A stretch of 64,000 nucleotides of DNA from Glandiceps talaboti (GCF_964340395.1 NC_135556.1:13886410-13950409), one strand, 5' to 3'; counted from the first letter of the stretch, positions 1 through 12,270 are shown. The notes: generated from the sequence alone by a model not told the origin. Translations and numbers: made by a program.

Positions 1-720
1 CAGCACGTAATTTTCGCTCGTTTGCCGAGAAACAGGAAATTGAAAATCGCATTCTCCTCGATTTCTCTTTCGGTATAACACCATGTATCATGGGTCTTGG
101 CAGACATGATTATTCATTAGATGCACCCTGAATATCTTGACACCTAAGAACTTACTTCTTTCTAATAAATAGTCATGAATGATCAATGTGCAAGACATGC
201 ATCTTATGAATAAGCTTAACTGCTAAGACCTATGACTCGTGGTGTTCCACTGAAAGACAGTGGCCCTGGGGTGAAAAAAACGAGTTTAACTTTAGTTTTT
301 CGTGGCAACTAAAATTAAAGCGAAATGTGCGTGATGTGAAATCATGAAGTGACTCTTAAGGGCAAAAAGTTTATGAAAATGCCTTTATTTCCTGTATAGC
401 AAAGACATTACAAATTCTTTACTTGATTAAATTGATACCACAACATATGCGTAAGTTTGTCCCCTTTACACATTTTTTGTTTTCTGGTATTCATCAAGCT
501 TTTCAAACGCTTCCTTCCAGAACAAGTAAATTAAGTTGTGGAACAAAATGTCTACCACTGTTTTACCATTCATGATACCACATTCATTATGCCATGCATA
601 GAAGGTGTAGTAGCATGTATTACATGGTATTTACAAGATATTAGTACATCAACGTGAACAAAGGAAGGTAAGGAGGGAGAGATATTGCTGTTTATTATAT
701 ACATAGACCCTCATATTCCC
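1..720. other. no gene recognised
   Basis: No open frame longer than background, no splice-bounded exon and no repeat that I can match elsewhere in the window. Sequence is AT-rich and looks like intergenic or distal 3' DNA of the minus-strand propeller gene. Confidence 0.5.
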
Positions 721-722
721 AG

Positions 723-788
723 GGTGTGACGTTAAAGTATAGTAATATGAAAACCATACATTTCATATTACTATACTTTGACGTCACA
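723..788. repeat. hairpin-forming inverted repeat (MITE-like)
   Basis: Left arm about 723-752 and right arm 761-788 are complementary over almost their whole length (core TATAGTAATATGAAA on the left, its complement on the right), with a loop of about 8 bases. A third copy of the core in direct orientation to the left arm follows at 790-801. The ends carry GTGTGACGT/ACGTCACAC. It could be a small foldback element or a MITE remnant; no target duplication is clear. Confidence 0.65.
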
Positions 789-878
789 CTATAGTAATAT
801 GGTCGGAACTACTTTGAATTATTTGTAAACATCAACCTGTACAGTTACGAACTTAAGATGTTGATGGTGATGATGTTG

Positions 879-907
879 TTGTTGTTGTTTTTATTATTAT
901 TATTATT

Positions 908-963
<56 letters not shown>
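879..963. repeat. (TTG)n trinucleotide microsatellite
   Basis: Runs of TTG with a short TTA block at the start. Apparent ORFs across it are poly-Leu or poly-Asn artefacts of the repeat. Confidence 0.9.
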
Positions 964-965
<2 letters not shown>

Positions 966-1655
966 GAAAATATGGTTTCCTTGCTATTCATGGATTGCCG
1001 AACATCGACCATCATCATCAGTGTAAACAGTGAACAAATACACCTCTTTTGGACACATCTATTGCCTTTCGTACAGCCACTAACGTACGTAGACATGCTA
1101 ACATCAACATCGTAAAACTTCCAGTTGTGATAGATGCGAAACGCAGTGAAATCATTGTCTGTTAAATTCAACTATTGATATAATTTTTAAACCTCTTTTG
1201 ACAATGTGTTTTTGAAAATTTCACAATGTTTTCGACATTTTAACTTGCCTGTGTTGATGTTTTTAGCGTATGATTCTGAGCCGAGTTCTATGCACAAGTC
1301 GGTGTAGGCATCAGTTCGTTAGTCAGTCTCTTGACATGTCTCATATTTTTTCCGATGAAAGTGTCTGTATTTTGTCAAAGAATTAATCACTGCTCTTGAC
1401 AAACGTTCCATCGTTGGCAAATTTTTCCCAACCTGAAAGTCTGTGGTGTAATTTTACTGATCTGAACATATAAGTTAGTGGTGATAGCGACGGCAGCTGT
1501 CGCAATGGTGACTACGTAAACTGATTGAACATAACAGCTAATCGCTGTAGCCCCATCCTTTCATAAAATTATTGCGCGTTCAGCATAAGTTTGAGAATAT
1601 TTCAATTTAAAATTTTCATTATAATAGAAACAAAATAGTGGATCTAATAAATAAA

Positions 1656-1807
1656 TAATCTCCCACCGGTATTTCTCATTCATGCTAAGTCAGCTCGGAC
1701 TCATGACTCCCCTATGTCTGCCTATCGGCTCAGAGGGATACGGCCGACATGAGGGAAATCATTCGTCTTCGATGACATAGCACTCATTCGAAATACCGGT
1801 AGATTAT
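1656..1807. mobile_element. small inverted-repeat element, MITE-like
   Basis: A left arm at 1656-1685 and a right arm at 1778-1807 are inverted copies sharing the core ACCGGTATTTC / GAAATACCGGT and flanking ATAATCT / AGATTAT. About 90 bp lie between, with partial internal symmetry. Size (about 150 bp), AT-rich flanks and lack of coding potential fit a non-autonomous DNA element. The family is unknown. Confidence 0.55.
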
Positions 1808-1914
1808 ATATAAGTATTACCCAACATTACTCAGTGTATTTGTAACATTTTCCAACGGTTTAGATTTATTCATATTATCATCTGTTAAACAATTATAATT
1901 TAAAAAGATGTGGA

Positions 1915-1916
<2 letters not shown>

Positions 1917-2011
<95 letters not shown>
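1917..2011. repeat. (TA)n microsatellite
   Basis: An uninterrupted TA dinucleotide run of about 95 bp. Confidence 0.95.
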
Positions 2012-2013
<2 letters not shown>

Positions 2014-4140
2014 CATTTCATTATTTTTGATGGAGAAAGTCACGCTGACATATAGACATACGTATGTTTTGGTAATGACTTAAATCAACATCAAACTTTA
2101 CTTCCGGTAAAGATATGGTCGTGGAAGAAAACCTACTCAAGCTACCACTACTTGGCGTCGAAATTGAATTAATTTGCATAAAGATATATTGCACGAGTTC
2201 ATCGCAACGTAACCTGTGTCCTACTGACTTAACATGTGTTATCAAAAGTTGTAAGGTACTTGATGCCAAGGTGAACACAAGCGATCGATAGTTTACATGT
2301 GAATCAGCAACATTTTACACATAAACAGATATATATTTTGGAGTCATTCTCGTCGCTGGAATCAGACTCACGTTAAGTGAGTCCGATGATACTTCTGTTT
2401 AAATTAAGTCGTTGGTAAGGATGTAACCATTCATGCAACAGATGTAGCACATGGTTTTGGAAAAAACAGCTAGTTTTTCAAAATAGCCACTCCTGCAGCA
2501 AACAGCTGATTTTAATATTGGGAAGCGCTGATATATTTTAAATGCAGGCCGTGGAATACAATGAACTCGGCACTACGGAGGTTGTCCTACACACTCTATA
2601 ATACAGAAAAGTCGTGTATGTCGACTTCTATATGATTGATACATGATTTTCAAAATTATGCAACTGAGGTTGACCACGCAAAGCACCTCCTAAATATAGT
2701 AGTCTGTTGTTTCAGCGCACGTATTGAATATAAAATTAAGTAGGACGGTTCAGGCGCAAAAGTCAAGTTTTATTCCTGTTAAATTTCCTGCGTGAAATTT
2801 CTTGCATGAAAATGACATCCATGGATACATATAATAAAAAATATTATAGCCTTGATATTGGGTTATATGCATTCGGTGCAAGGATACAACAGCTCGCCGC
2901 TACACTACTGTTACGGGTGACAGAATACAACGTTTTAATATTCACTAAGTTTTGATGTTTTGCGAGGTCACGTGAACTCTCAGCTGTCATGAATTAATAC
3001 TTAGAACAAATGTTTGCATATCGCGAATACTATTCTTCTAAGATGACAACATTAAGTTATTATAAGATCAACAGTGTCAAATAATAACTGATTACAGACA
3101 GTTGGAAGAGCAATGACGTGATCACATTGTTTGGCTAGTTTTCACATTTGCATTGAATTAAGGCAACAGCAATACTTTCGTTTTAGTCATTTGTGGTGCT
3201 GATTATTTTATCACCCAATAATTTGAGTATTGTTATATTTTGTGTTTATACGAATTTAATGTTGAAATAAATTATGAATTCATTCTTTGGAAGTTGGACC
3301 TGAAGGCAACAGCTAGGCCTAGACTAGGAGGTTCGATCTGCTCCGTGGCCACTTCTAAATGATCCAGGTTAACCATGAACATTGCGTGTAGTTTCAGCTA
3401 ATTCCCTAAGCCCTAAAAGTCCAATTGCAAGTCGATCCCGTGTACGGAGTGGAGAGAGAGAAAGTAACATGGAGGAGAGTTACCTAAACAGTAGAGATCC
3501 CCACCCAATTTGTTACATTGGTGTTACGAGTCACACAATGGTAAATAATTATGTTAAGTAAACATTATTCTACAATTGACAAGAATACACATGTATGTAA
3601 GGTCACGTTGATTAATGAGACAGAGCCGTGGGTCAAGTAATGTTATTCTATCTTAATAAGTGGAGGCCATATGTCCCGACAAGTGATAAATTGTGTCCCA
3701 ATTGATTTCAACAGCTGCTTAACCAAGACTATTCTAGAAAGATCATCGTTTCTGAATTGAATTAATTGTATTGATAAATACTTACTAAATAAGAATAAGA
3801 GATTGACTTTTTTGTAAACAACGTGTTTGTTAACCATATTTGTATTACGGAAAATAAAATGTTGATGACGAATACGGTTGAAGTTAGATGGAATTTAGTC
3901 TCAAACACAGTTAGTTGGCAAAGAGGCCTTGATGGTGGGACATGGGTTTTGAATGTACTCCGTGAACAGAGCCTGGCAGAGACAGAAAACACTCAAAAGA
4001 ACTTTAATGTTTGGTTGCAACTAACTGAGGAGTTCAGTTGAATCGCTCTTATTGCTGTAAATCGTATATGTCATTCAACCCAAAAGTAACATTTGAGTCC
4101 TTTGTGAGTTTTTTACAGAATACGTGTCCTGAGAACTGGT
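2012..4140. other. no gene recognised
   Basis: Only short frames without splice-site or domain support. One small inverted repeat around 2364-2384 (GACTCAC ... GTGAGTC). Nothing else supported. Confidence 0.45.
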
Positions 4141-4171
4141 ACCTCTGATACGGCTGACCAAGCGAGTTTGA

Positions 4172-5120
4172 GCTTACCACTGAAAATAGGTCAATGTTGC
4201 CGTAGTCTAAATTCAGCGTTGTAACACTGGTGTAAAGAATCCGGGCAGGACAGCGTAATTCAAAGAACCAACAGGTAAAACATTCGTCAAAAGTAAGTTC
4301 TTTGTTAAGGCATTATATGCTGCTAAGATCGGGTCGTAGATTAAGGCATCCTGCACGCATACCTCAAATTCCTTTTGAAATGGCAAACATCGAAGACAAT
4401 TTACAGCCACATTTACCGGTTGATCAGACCTTACAACCAAATATTCAGGCTGCACAAAATTTGGAACCCAATATTCAAGCTGACCCTCTTCATAACATTC
4501 AAAATCTAATACAAGACGTAAATGATAGGATAGAGAGAGTTCAAATAACAGAGGAGAAACCACCATACAATTACGGCAGACCAGATGAATCACCAGAATG
4601 ATGGTTGAATAAATTTGATGCATTTGGTGTATTAAAGAACTTAAATGACGATCAAAAAGTTCAATACTTTATATTGATGATAAGAGATATTGCTCAAAAG
4701 TGGTATGAAGGGTTGGATCTATCTGGCACAAGATTGGAATGAATTACGACCTTTGTTTATTGCGAGATTTCATCGCATTCAACCAAGATGGCTTGTTGAT
4801 TAGCAATTAAATTTGATAAAGCAACAACAAAGTGAATCTGTGGATCATTATTCCAGCCGTTTACGAGAGAAATGTTTTAGAGCTAATCATACAGCCCCAG
4901 AGCTTTTGAGTCTATTTTTACAGGGGTTGCGTCATGATATCAAGGTACTAGGTTGCGACCTTATCCCGGGAACCAAATGACTTTGAAAATGTGTTTTCAG
5001 CAGCCAAGACAGCAGAGATCATATCTCAACTACCAAATCAGGACAATCAACAGACATCAAGGGCTTACCACTGAAAATAGGTCAATGTCGCCATGGCCTA
5101 AATTCAGCATTGTAACACTA
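4172..5120 (+). mobile_element. LTR-retrotransposon gag relic flanked by direct repeats
   Basis: On the plus strand a frame at 4302-4601 runs to a stop, then continues after frame breaks to about 5000. The segment after the stop (about 4605-4960) reads as a Ty3/Gypsy-type gag (Retrotrans_gag family): it starts with a WLNKFDAFG stretch, contains AQKWYEGLD, and ends in an LLSLFLQGLRHDI stretch. In-frame stops at about 4601 and 4801 and a shift near 4738 show it is dead. No protease, RT or integrase follows. A sequence of about 60 bp at 4172-4230 recurs in direct orientation at 5061-5119 (about 88% identical by eye), bracketing the relic. These may be remnants of LTR ends or the product of a template switch. 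Confidence 0.6.
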
Positions 5121-5159
5121 CATACTGATCCTAACCCTGCCCTCAGGATATAAATCAAT

Positions 5160-6340
5160 ATTTTGTAGAATCCAACCGCTAATTGGTTATGTTCTATTTA
5201 ACCAGACATTCAGTAGTACCCTAAGCAGCTTTTGTGAAAGTCACATGCTTATTTTCTCTTTTCAAATCGCATATAATGCCAGAAAAAATGAAAAACAAAA
5301 TGTTCATCAGACCATACCTACCCATATTTTTGGCATTGCAATTTTCTTTTGAGTGCTGGGCAAAGTATCCTCACGCAGGCTTCACATGTCAGTAAAATAG
5401 CTGCTTGACTACTACTATACACACTTTCTTTCAAAATTATTCAAGGAGATTTCTTTATATTTTCTAAATAATACATGTTACCATATTTGAGTCTATTCCA
5501 AATTGTATACCGATAATATTCTCTAAGTAGTTTACGTGGTGCTGGTGATGCATACAAAAGTGATTTGAGATTAAACTAATCTGTTACATATCCAACGGGC
5601 ACTAAAGGAATGAGCAAAATTTACGACAATGGGTAGGGGCTGATGAGAGATCATTAGGCCATCAAATGTCAAAAACATATTTAAACTTCGGGAGAGGTCA
5701 TTTACCAAGTGTACATCAGCATTCAGCACAACAAAACACACTTCACAGCCAGATAACATGTACTGCATAATAAAATTGTCTCAATTCTGGTATTTTAAGA
5801 CCATATTCAAGCATTGTAAGACTTTAGATTATGTCTATGGTTTGATATTTTATGCCTCTAAATGGCCATTAACACATTTTCAAAACACTTTTCACCTTTG
5901 AGATTGTCTCCTCCCAATCAGTAGCAATCACTTTCATACAGAAAGAAAGGTTTTGAGAGTAGTTGTGTATTCTATAAAGACCTGTTACATAATAATAAAT
6001 GACATGCTTTGATTTACATTCTGTATCAATATGTATCCGTATTGATTTCGAAGAAATATGAACCTAAAGATTTATCTAGAATATATATACAAAGACATTG
6101 TAACAGCCATTTCCATGGTAGTTTCTTAACATTATCACATAAATATGTGCATATCTTCTACTGTGTGACGTCAAACAGGGGGTGATTTCAGAGCATATCA
6201 CCACTATTCTACCGAACTATTTTCTCTCCGTACTGTTCGAGTGTTCATGCCAATCCTACGCTTCGATCAAGTTTATCGTAATAATTATGTGCTTTCAAAA
6301 CGTAAATGCACACATCACGTTACATATATCCTGGGATGGC
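5160..6340. other. no gene recognised downstream of the propeller gene
   Basis: The minus-strand frame at 5571-5768 (65 codons) has no acceptor or donor in the phase used by the gene upstream and matches no family I know. The rest is AT-rich sequence without repeats matched elsewhere. Confidence 0.4.
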
Positions 6341-6364
6341 ATGTGGTTGATACGCAGAGGTACA

Positions 6365-6395
6365 TTTATTTTTATTTGATACATTTTATTTTATT
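6365..6395 (-). promoter_or_regulatory. cluster of AATAAA polyadenylation signals
   Basis: Read on the minus strand, four or so overlapping AATAAA hexamers lie about 150-180 bases downstream of the proposed stop codon at 6544-6546. Position and density fit the 3' end of the propeller gene, although AT-rich DNA makes chance hexamers common. Confidence 0.4.
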
Positions 6396-6543
6396 TTATA
6401 CCGGCTCGAATTTGTATTAGTCCGCGGAATCATACTCGGAGCATTATGACGTAAAACTGACATTGATTTCATGGGATTATATATAATTATTCACCAATAT
6501 CTGTCTTCATTCAGGAGAAAGATATTCATGACATTTAGGTTTG

Positions 6544-6560
6544 TCACTTCTTATCTTCAA
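6544..6560 (-). CDS. putative terminal exon of the propeller gene (VEDKK-stop)
   Basis: A strong acceptor on the minus strand (TGTCACTTACAG) is followed by five codons and TGA when read in phase 1, the phase of every other exon here. The joined end reads Gly, then VEDKK. The exon continues as 3' UTR towards the AATAAA cluster. The coding part is too short for independent support, so the call rests on acceptor quality, frame and the downstream polyadenylation signals. Confidence 0.4.
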
Positions 6561-6716
6561 CTGTAAGTGACAAGGCTCCTTATGGGCACTCGTTTCTCAC
6601 ATGACCGAAAGAATCAAATTGTTGGACAATAATATATAAAGTAATAAGAAATGTGTAAATACCAGATTTGTCTTCAATACTCGCCAATATTCCCATCCCT
6701 TTAGTAGTCTCTTTAC

Positions 6717-6752
6717 CCCCGGGGCCGGTTGTGCCGAATGGAGAGGAGAGAT
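6717..6752 (-). CDS. small 12-codon exon, propeller gene C-terminal region
   Basis: Acceptor CATATTTCTTTACAG, exon of 36 bp, donor GTAAAG, both borders phase 1. It encodes a DLSSPFGTTGPG-type Gly/Pro/Ser stretch, in keeping with a flexible tail. An alternative, longer exon reads through this donor to a weaker GTATTT near 6660 in the same phase, adding a charged KETTKG segment. Chance small exons are possible, but frame and splice sites agree with the neighbours. Confidence 0.45.
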
Positions 6753-7194
6753 CTGTAAAGAAATATGAAATATAATCTTGAAACTAAAAATGCTCTAGTG
6801 GATATCGAACTATTTCAGAAAATATACTCTATTAACAGCAAAATATACATGTACACAATAAAAGACATGAAGTGAAAAAGGCGGGAACTAAAAATAGCCA
6901 TAAACATTATAATGGTTTAATTTGATTGGAGCTAAAATAGCGGTAACATTATAAAGGTTCAATTTGATTTTGTAAACAAATATCCAATCTCATTATTTAT
7001 CATGTGCGATCTCTTGTCTTCTTCATTCGATTATATTATTTCATCTGTGTACAGACTTTCACTTACTTTTCACCATTTGATAAGGCTTATAAATTGCAGT
7101 GTAAGCAATGATCTCTCGTTTATTTTAAAAACTCCATCGTGCATATGTGTGCGTATAAATGCTTCAACATTTGAAATTGGTCTTATAAGGTTAC

Positions 7195-7257
7195 CTTTCT
7201 TTTCAGGATTTGTTGGCGGCACTGCCTCTGCTGTGCTCTTCATTTGAGCCTTCACAT
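7195..7257 (-). CDS. small 21-codon exon, propeller gene C-terminal region
   Basis: Acceptor TTTTTCGTAG and donor GTAACC bound a 63-bp exon, phase 1 at both ends. It encodes a hydrophilic DVKAQMKSTAEAVPP stretch with Lys, Glu and Pro, likely linker or tail. There is no recognised motif. It sits 0.3 kb downstream of the 30-bp exon in transcript order. Confidence 0.45.
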
Positions 7258-7552
7258 CTACGAAAAATTATATTACAACGTCTATGTTAATTAAGGATAA
7301 AACACGTTTGAATTTCACACTGGTTTCGCTTCCAAGAGCGCGTTTACAAACAGTTCCAAGCCTTGTGTTTGATATAGCCTCATAATATTTTACATCTTAA
7401 CAGTTTAATTGAGTTATCTCGTCGATTTGCAAAGACGTTGCAAAGAATGCAAGTTGCCACTTCTGAAATAATACTGTTCTAAAGTAGTTGAACGTTATCG
7501 TTTTTCTTTTTCTATTTGACAGATGGAATACTGTAACAATTTCATTACATAC

Positions 7553-7582
7553 CAGACTCGGGAGTGTCGTCAGATCCTCCTG
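7553..7582 (-). CDS. 30-bp micro-exon, Ser/Asp/Gly linker of the propeller gene
   Basis: Acceptor TTTATTTTCATAG, 30-bp exon, donor GTATGT, phase 1 at both ends. It encodes AGGSDDTPES, matching the Ser/Gly/Asp/Thr character of the four longer linker exons upstream. It follows the last propeller exon directly in the transcript. Confidence 0.5.
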
Positions 7583-8270
7583 CTATGAAAATAAATGAAC
7601 CATACATATACATATTACTGATGATTATATGACAGTCGCATTCTTTGGGGCATATGAAGTTAGGATGATGTGCCAAAAATCAGGAAGTGATATTTTTAAT
7701 TAATAGCTGTAAGAATATATACCATCACTTCATCCAAGCCGTCGGCTTTGCTCACTGCGATAACTCAATCGATGTAACTGAGGTTCAACTCATTACTAAT
7801 TGTAAAATAAATAATTTCGATATCTCATACTCAGAAATAAAATCTGAACAATGTATAGAGCACATGGCCGACAAGAGTAGCAGTGAATTTGTATGAGAAT
7901 ACGAATCGCGCATGTAAAGGAAAAGGGGAAATCATCAGCTCATGGAATTCAAGGGGACAGATTGAGGAACTTGTGCGTATTTTCCTCATTTTTGTCTTAA
8001 AACATTATATATGTATATATATCATAAAACGTGTCTACGTATACAAAGTCAATGGCAGAACTCTTACATCATAGGCTTTTACAATACCATATTTATATAT
8101 GTGAAATATCTTCTACGATATCTTTTTTCATTTGCAGAGCCCGACCCAAGCTCAACTGTCCAATCATTAATGTCAATAATATATTTTCACTTGCTCTACA
8201 AACAAATGTGTCCATTCATGTCCAACACCTTCAACAAATACCTTTTGTTTTACACGTTACATGTTACCAC

Positions 8271-8320
8271 ACAACACAACACAACACAACACAACACAAC
8301 ACAACACAACACAACACAAG
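8271..8320. repeat. (ACACA)n pentanucleotide microsatellite
   Basis: About ten copies of a CACAA-type unit. It begins about 28 bp downstream of the last propeller exon's donor on the minus strand, so read-through frames appear to extend the exon with a Val-Cys-rich tail that is not real. Confidence 0.9.
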
Positions 8321-8347
8321 AGTGAGTGGAATTGAGTGACACCGTAC

Positions 8348-9034
8348 CTTTGAAAGCAGGAAGGCTTCCGATTGTTAGAGATAACATGGTGACTTGACCG
8401 CTTGAACCATCTCCCTGCTCAAGAATTACAAAGCCTTCGTTAGTGATTGACATATCAACAAATGGCATCGAACTTTGATATACATCATCAGTGAGCTCTA
8501 TCCAGGCTCCTTCTAGTGTCTCCCTCACCATCAGATGTCCATCATCAAGACCAAGGATTGCACCATTCATTACTGCCTCTATCTTTAATACATTACCACC
8601 ACCAGGCATAGATTTGCTCCATAGCGTATATATATTGCGACGAAAGATCAGATTCATATCTGTGTCTAGTCCTATAAGTTCATCATTTTCTGTAACACTG
8701 ATGCCAATCACACAACAGCTGTTGGGCATGGTCTCAGACCACCAACCATTGTCATCGAGTGCTGTGTTCTTAAACAGCTCATAAGTTTGTGAAACAGCAA
8801 GGAGGGAACCATCAGATAGAACCTCAATGTCAATGATACAACAAGAATCTTCCAGAGGACCTGTGAACTCATAGTCGCCTCCGCCTAATGGTCGGCCTGT
8901 GTATAGATAGTGGTCATCACCCACTGCAAGAACATTGAGTGAATTCCTTGAACCGCGAAGATATTGACTTGCTAAAACAGAGTCGTCTACAGAGGGTGTA
9001 TCAGGTACATGATCAGGATTGTTGCCATCATTGC
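8348..9034 (-). CDS. propeller-domain exon 6 (last propeller, C-terminal)
   Basis: A 687-bp exon (229 codons), acceptor TGTTTTTACAG, donor GTACGG, phase 1 at both ends. Residues 1-40 are a Pro/Asp-rich lead (NPDHVPDTPSVDD), which may serve as the linker to the preceding propeller. Four repeats of about 40 residues start near 42, 84, 126 and 165, with the pattern: short Leu-Tyr or Leu-Phe strand, Trp, GP or MP, N-S/D-S, hydrophobic strand, D-G-x-L-L-G/A. A Ser-Cys-Cys triplet occurs twice (64-66 and 106-108). The repeat length and Trp/Gly-Leu pattern recall the tectonin and tachylectin-2 propellers of secreted lectins; that assignment is inferred. It is more diverged than the three array copies, so it is an older module. 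Confidence 0.7.
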
Positions 9035-9321
9035 CTGTAAAAACAATCGATGCGGTATTTGCAATTCTTACAAATAACAAAATGCCAGGGCCTGAAGTGC
9101 ATAGAAGAAGAGAGGGATTCCTCCGCTTGCTATATTATCAATGCAGCGACGTAATTTTCAACAATATATAGTGAACAGATTATTCTATAAAACCACAAAG
9201 TTGTCATAAATGACAAAAGGGTTCTTAAACTACCTTTGTTACTGCTCTGAATTCCTTGACAGTCAATGGTATAGCCAAAATTATACTATAAGTCTTATCA
9301 AAAGTATATAGTATATTCTTA

Positions 9322-10690
9322 GATCCTGGGATAGCACTATCACATAATTATTGACAACACAAGGTAAGTATATTCAAAATTGAGTTTAATAGCATTTAGA
9401 CCGTAAAAGATAGGGGGAGCTTGAGAAGGGAATATGTACACCTCTCATGGGGGATCCCCCCCCTAGAAGTCCTAGAGCTTTTTTACTCTCTTAATAGGCA
9501 ATCTTGAGAATATTCAGACACTTTCAGGCAATAATTTTCAAGCTTTACAAGACAGCACCAACATGTAAAAAGCCACTATACATATAAATGTAGGGTTGTC
9601 ATATTTTTCAAATAAGGTTTAATAGCATCTTGACAGTAAGAGATAGGGGGAAGAGCTTGAGACTGGGATATGTCCACCTCTTGTGTATGGGGGTGTCCTA
9701 GGGGTCTCCCCTAGAAGCTCTCCTAAGCCCATTGTCAGGCTATTCAGACTCTTTCAGGCAATAATTTCCAAGCTTTACAAGACAACACAAACATGTAAAA
9801 ATCAACTTCATAGGGTTGATATATTTTTTTTAAATAAAGTTTACAGTAATTGCATCTTGACAGTAAGAGGTAGGAGAAGAGTTTGAGACTGGGATAAATT
9901 ATGTGCACCTCTTGTGTGGGGGGTCTAGGTCTCTCCCTACAAGTCCTGTAGATTTTGTACTCTTGAAGCCCATTTTAGGCTATTACAACGCTTCCAGGTA
10001 ATAATTTCCAAGCTTTCCAAGACATCACCATCAAGTATCAGAAATTATTGTTTATAATTTACATACTTACATAGAGTTGAAATATATTCTTAAACATTAT
10101 AGTAAACGTCAGCACATCTAATTGGTAAGGGAGATTTGGAGTTTTAAGGCAATTTTTTGACTATCTTTGCAAACATTTCACATCTTAAGAGACAATATCA
10201 TCTCAAATTAGTATAGGGTGAACATTCTTAACAGATGTTTTATACCATTATGACATTTAAAAGGTTGGTGTGTCTGATTATTGGCGGAAATTATGAGTGA
10301 CCTCTGAAGGTGAGGGAGTGCTAGGGGTATCCCCTAGCAGATCCGGAGGATTCTTGGTTCAATTAAGGCAATATTTAGGTTACTCATAGCCTTTGAGGTA
10401 ATATTTCAAAACTTCGAAAGTTTTCGAAGCTAAAGTTAATGTGAGTTTAAAATCATTTATTTTATGAGTTTCTCATGTTACATAAAAATGGGCCCGTAAC
10501 ATTGGTACAGTGGCATTAATATTGCATGAAACTGGAATCTGATGAGATTTGGTGATTTGTAGTGTTCTGACAAGTTCATACTGAAGAGTAGAACGATTTA
10601 GATTAACTTCTTTTATAAACTATCTCTGAAGATTACCATTACGAAACCTTCAAGTTCACTTTCGCCTCAAACTGCAATATAAGTGAAGCA
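9322..10690. repeat. 1.35-kb repeat, copy A, with internal ~220-bp tandem units
   Basis: Matches 12515-13731 in the same orientation from the shared start GATAGCACTATCA to the shared end around CTTCAAGTTCACTTT. Inside, diverged units of roughly 200-230 bp recur (about 9390, 9610, 9840, 10090 and 10250). Each has a TTTAATAGCATCTTGACAGT-like start, a GGGGTC/CCTAG segment and a CAGGCAATAATTTCCAAGC-like middle. Noncoding; family unknown. Confidence 0.7.
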
Positions 10691-12270
10691 TTACTTGTAA
10701 AACAGCCAAGTATTTACATGACATGTTCTGTAACTAGTGTGGTAGCTAGATAATACATGTATATGTATATGTAGAGTTTTGTTTGAACTCTTAGGTGAAG
10801 CAATATTAAAGAATATAATTATGTAATAAACAGGGACAATAATTAAATATACATGTACCGGTCAGTTCAGACAAGGCTATGCCATTGTAGAAAAGGATTT
10901 TCTTCTTCCATAACAATCCAAAACACTATGACCCCCCCCCCCCTCCACACACTTTTCAAAACAGAATAACCCCACTACTGCCAATTTCAAAAACAGGGTG
11001 ACCCCCTCCCAATCCACCGGTCCCTAAATGAGTCAGAGATTTGCTGGCAAAAACCGGAATTTAATCATTTATTGGAACTCCACCAACCAGGTATTAAAGT
11101 GCATAAATATAAATTTCCAAGTCAAAGGGTTAGAATAACAAACTGTAATACCAAATGACAACTTTAAAAGCGTTCTGAACTGGTGCGTTCTGAACTGGTT
11201 TGTGCAAAAGACACCCCGTACTTATAGTTGAATGAAAGGTAACGTAAAAGTAGTTACTGGTTGACAATTATAAGGTGGGAGGGTGGGAAAACGAACAACA
11301 CTGCAACCCATGGAGAGAAAGTACTCTGGTAATTGACGCATTCACAGTCACCCTAAGACGTGCTTTGCATACTGCAAGAAAACAGAGGTCAGAGCAGGTC
11401 ACAGATGGTAATTGAACTAAATGAAACATTTACAAACAATTGCCCTCCCAAAGTAAGGATAAACGTCAGGGGTTTGGCAACAAAAACCAGAAGATCATCA
11501 TTTATTGGAACGCCAAGAAGTGAAGTCAAACCAAAAGAAGTAATCGTGTACGTATAAGGAATGATAAAATGATAATCATAATCACAATAAAAATAACAAA
11601 TAACAGAAAGGTAGCTCCAGAGCCTTGCAAATAAAATTGTTTATCGTTGCAGGTAAAACTATATCTGATGTTGGCACAGTCAGCGAAGTGCCAAAGTGCT
11701 TCAGCCTTGTTGCTGTCAAGCATCATGTTACTAGGATTGTGTATGAACCCTGGTATGGCTTGCCATACACTGGGAGACAGACAAACGGGCCAGTATAGGC
11801 ACTTTAAATTTGATATAGTTTGGTTTGTGTATGCCTTGAATCTCCAGTCCATGTAATTTGATAAGGATCAGTGTTAGTGCCTGCCTCTACGGCCAATGTT
11901 GCACCACCCCTGTGCAAACTGTGAAGTCAAAATAGTTGCTTGTCCTTCCCAATGGTATCTACCAGTTCACTAAATGCGAATGCAAGTACATGGTAAGTCA
12001 ACAGAACAAGCTTGCTTTTCTTGATAAACATAATTGCCAGAGCCTTGCCTGTTATCTGAACTCATGAATACCAATGTTTGAAGCCACCACTGGGCAAATA
12101 ATGCTAGCTGGATTTTTACATGTTAAAGGTAAAAGACATGGGCGGTCGTGACATTGACATTGTAGTGTCTTAGACCAATGAACTGCAATCATGACAAAGT
12201 CTTTCTGTATGTCGATGTCGCTACAACATAAATTGCGTTTTAGATCAAAACTTTTCCCGGACTTTGGAAC
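10690..12270. other. no gene recognised; contains a short dispersed repeat
   Basis: Between the two copies of the 1.35-kb repeat. 10796-11035 is a dispersed repeat annotated separately. The frames at 11360-11557 and 11526-11852 have no splice or domain support. Confidence 0.4.
10796..11035. repeat. dispersed repeat with C-rich tract, copy 1
   Basis: An inverted copy lies at 63800-63990: the two share an ATATTCTTTAATAT-type end, an AAGGATTTTCTTCTTCC-like segment and an ACCGGTC core, with poly-C runs between. A related fragment lies at 12270-12440. Noncoding and probably a dispersed mobile element fragment. Confidence 0.6.

Noticed and set aside
5571-5768. 65-codon minus-strand frame suspected to be a terminal exon
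   Set aside because: No acceptor in phase 1 and no recognisable motif; the exon at 6544-6560 is a better 3' end.
10063-10085. Strong GTAAGT donor on the minus strand between propeller exons 5 and 6
   Set aside because: It lies in the duplicated ~220-bp repeat units, has no phase-1 acceptor upstream, and its counterpart in the other copy is changed.
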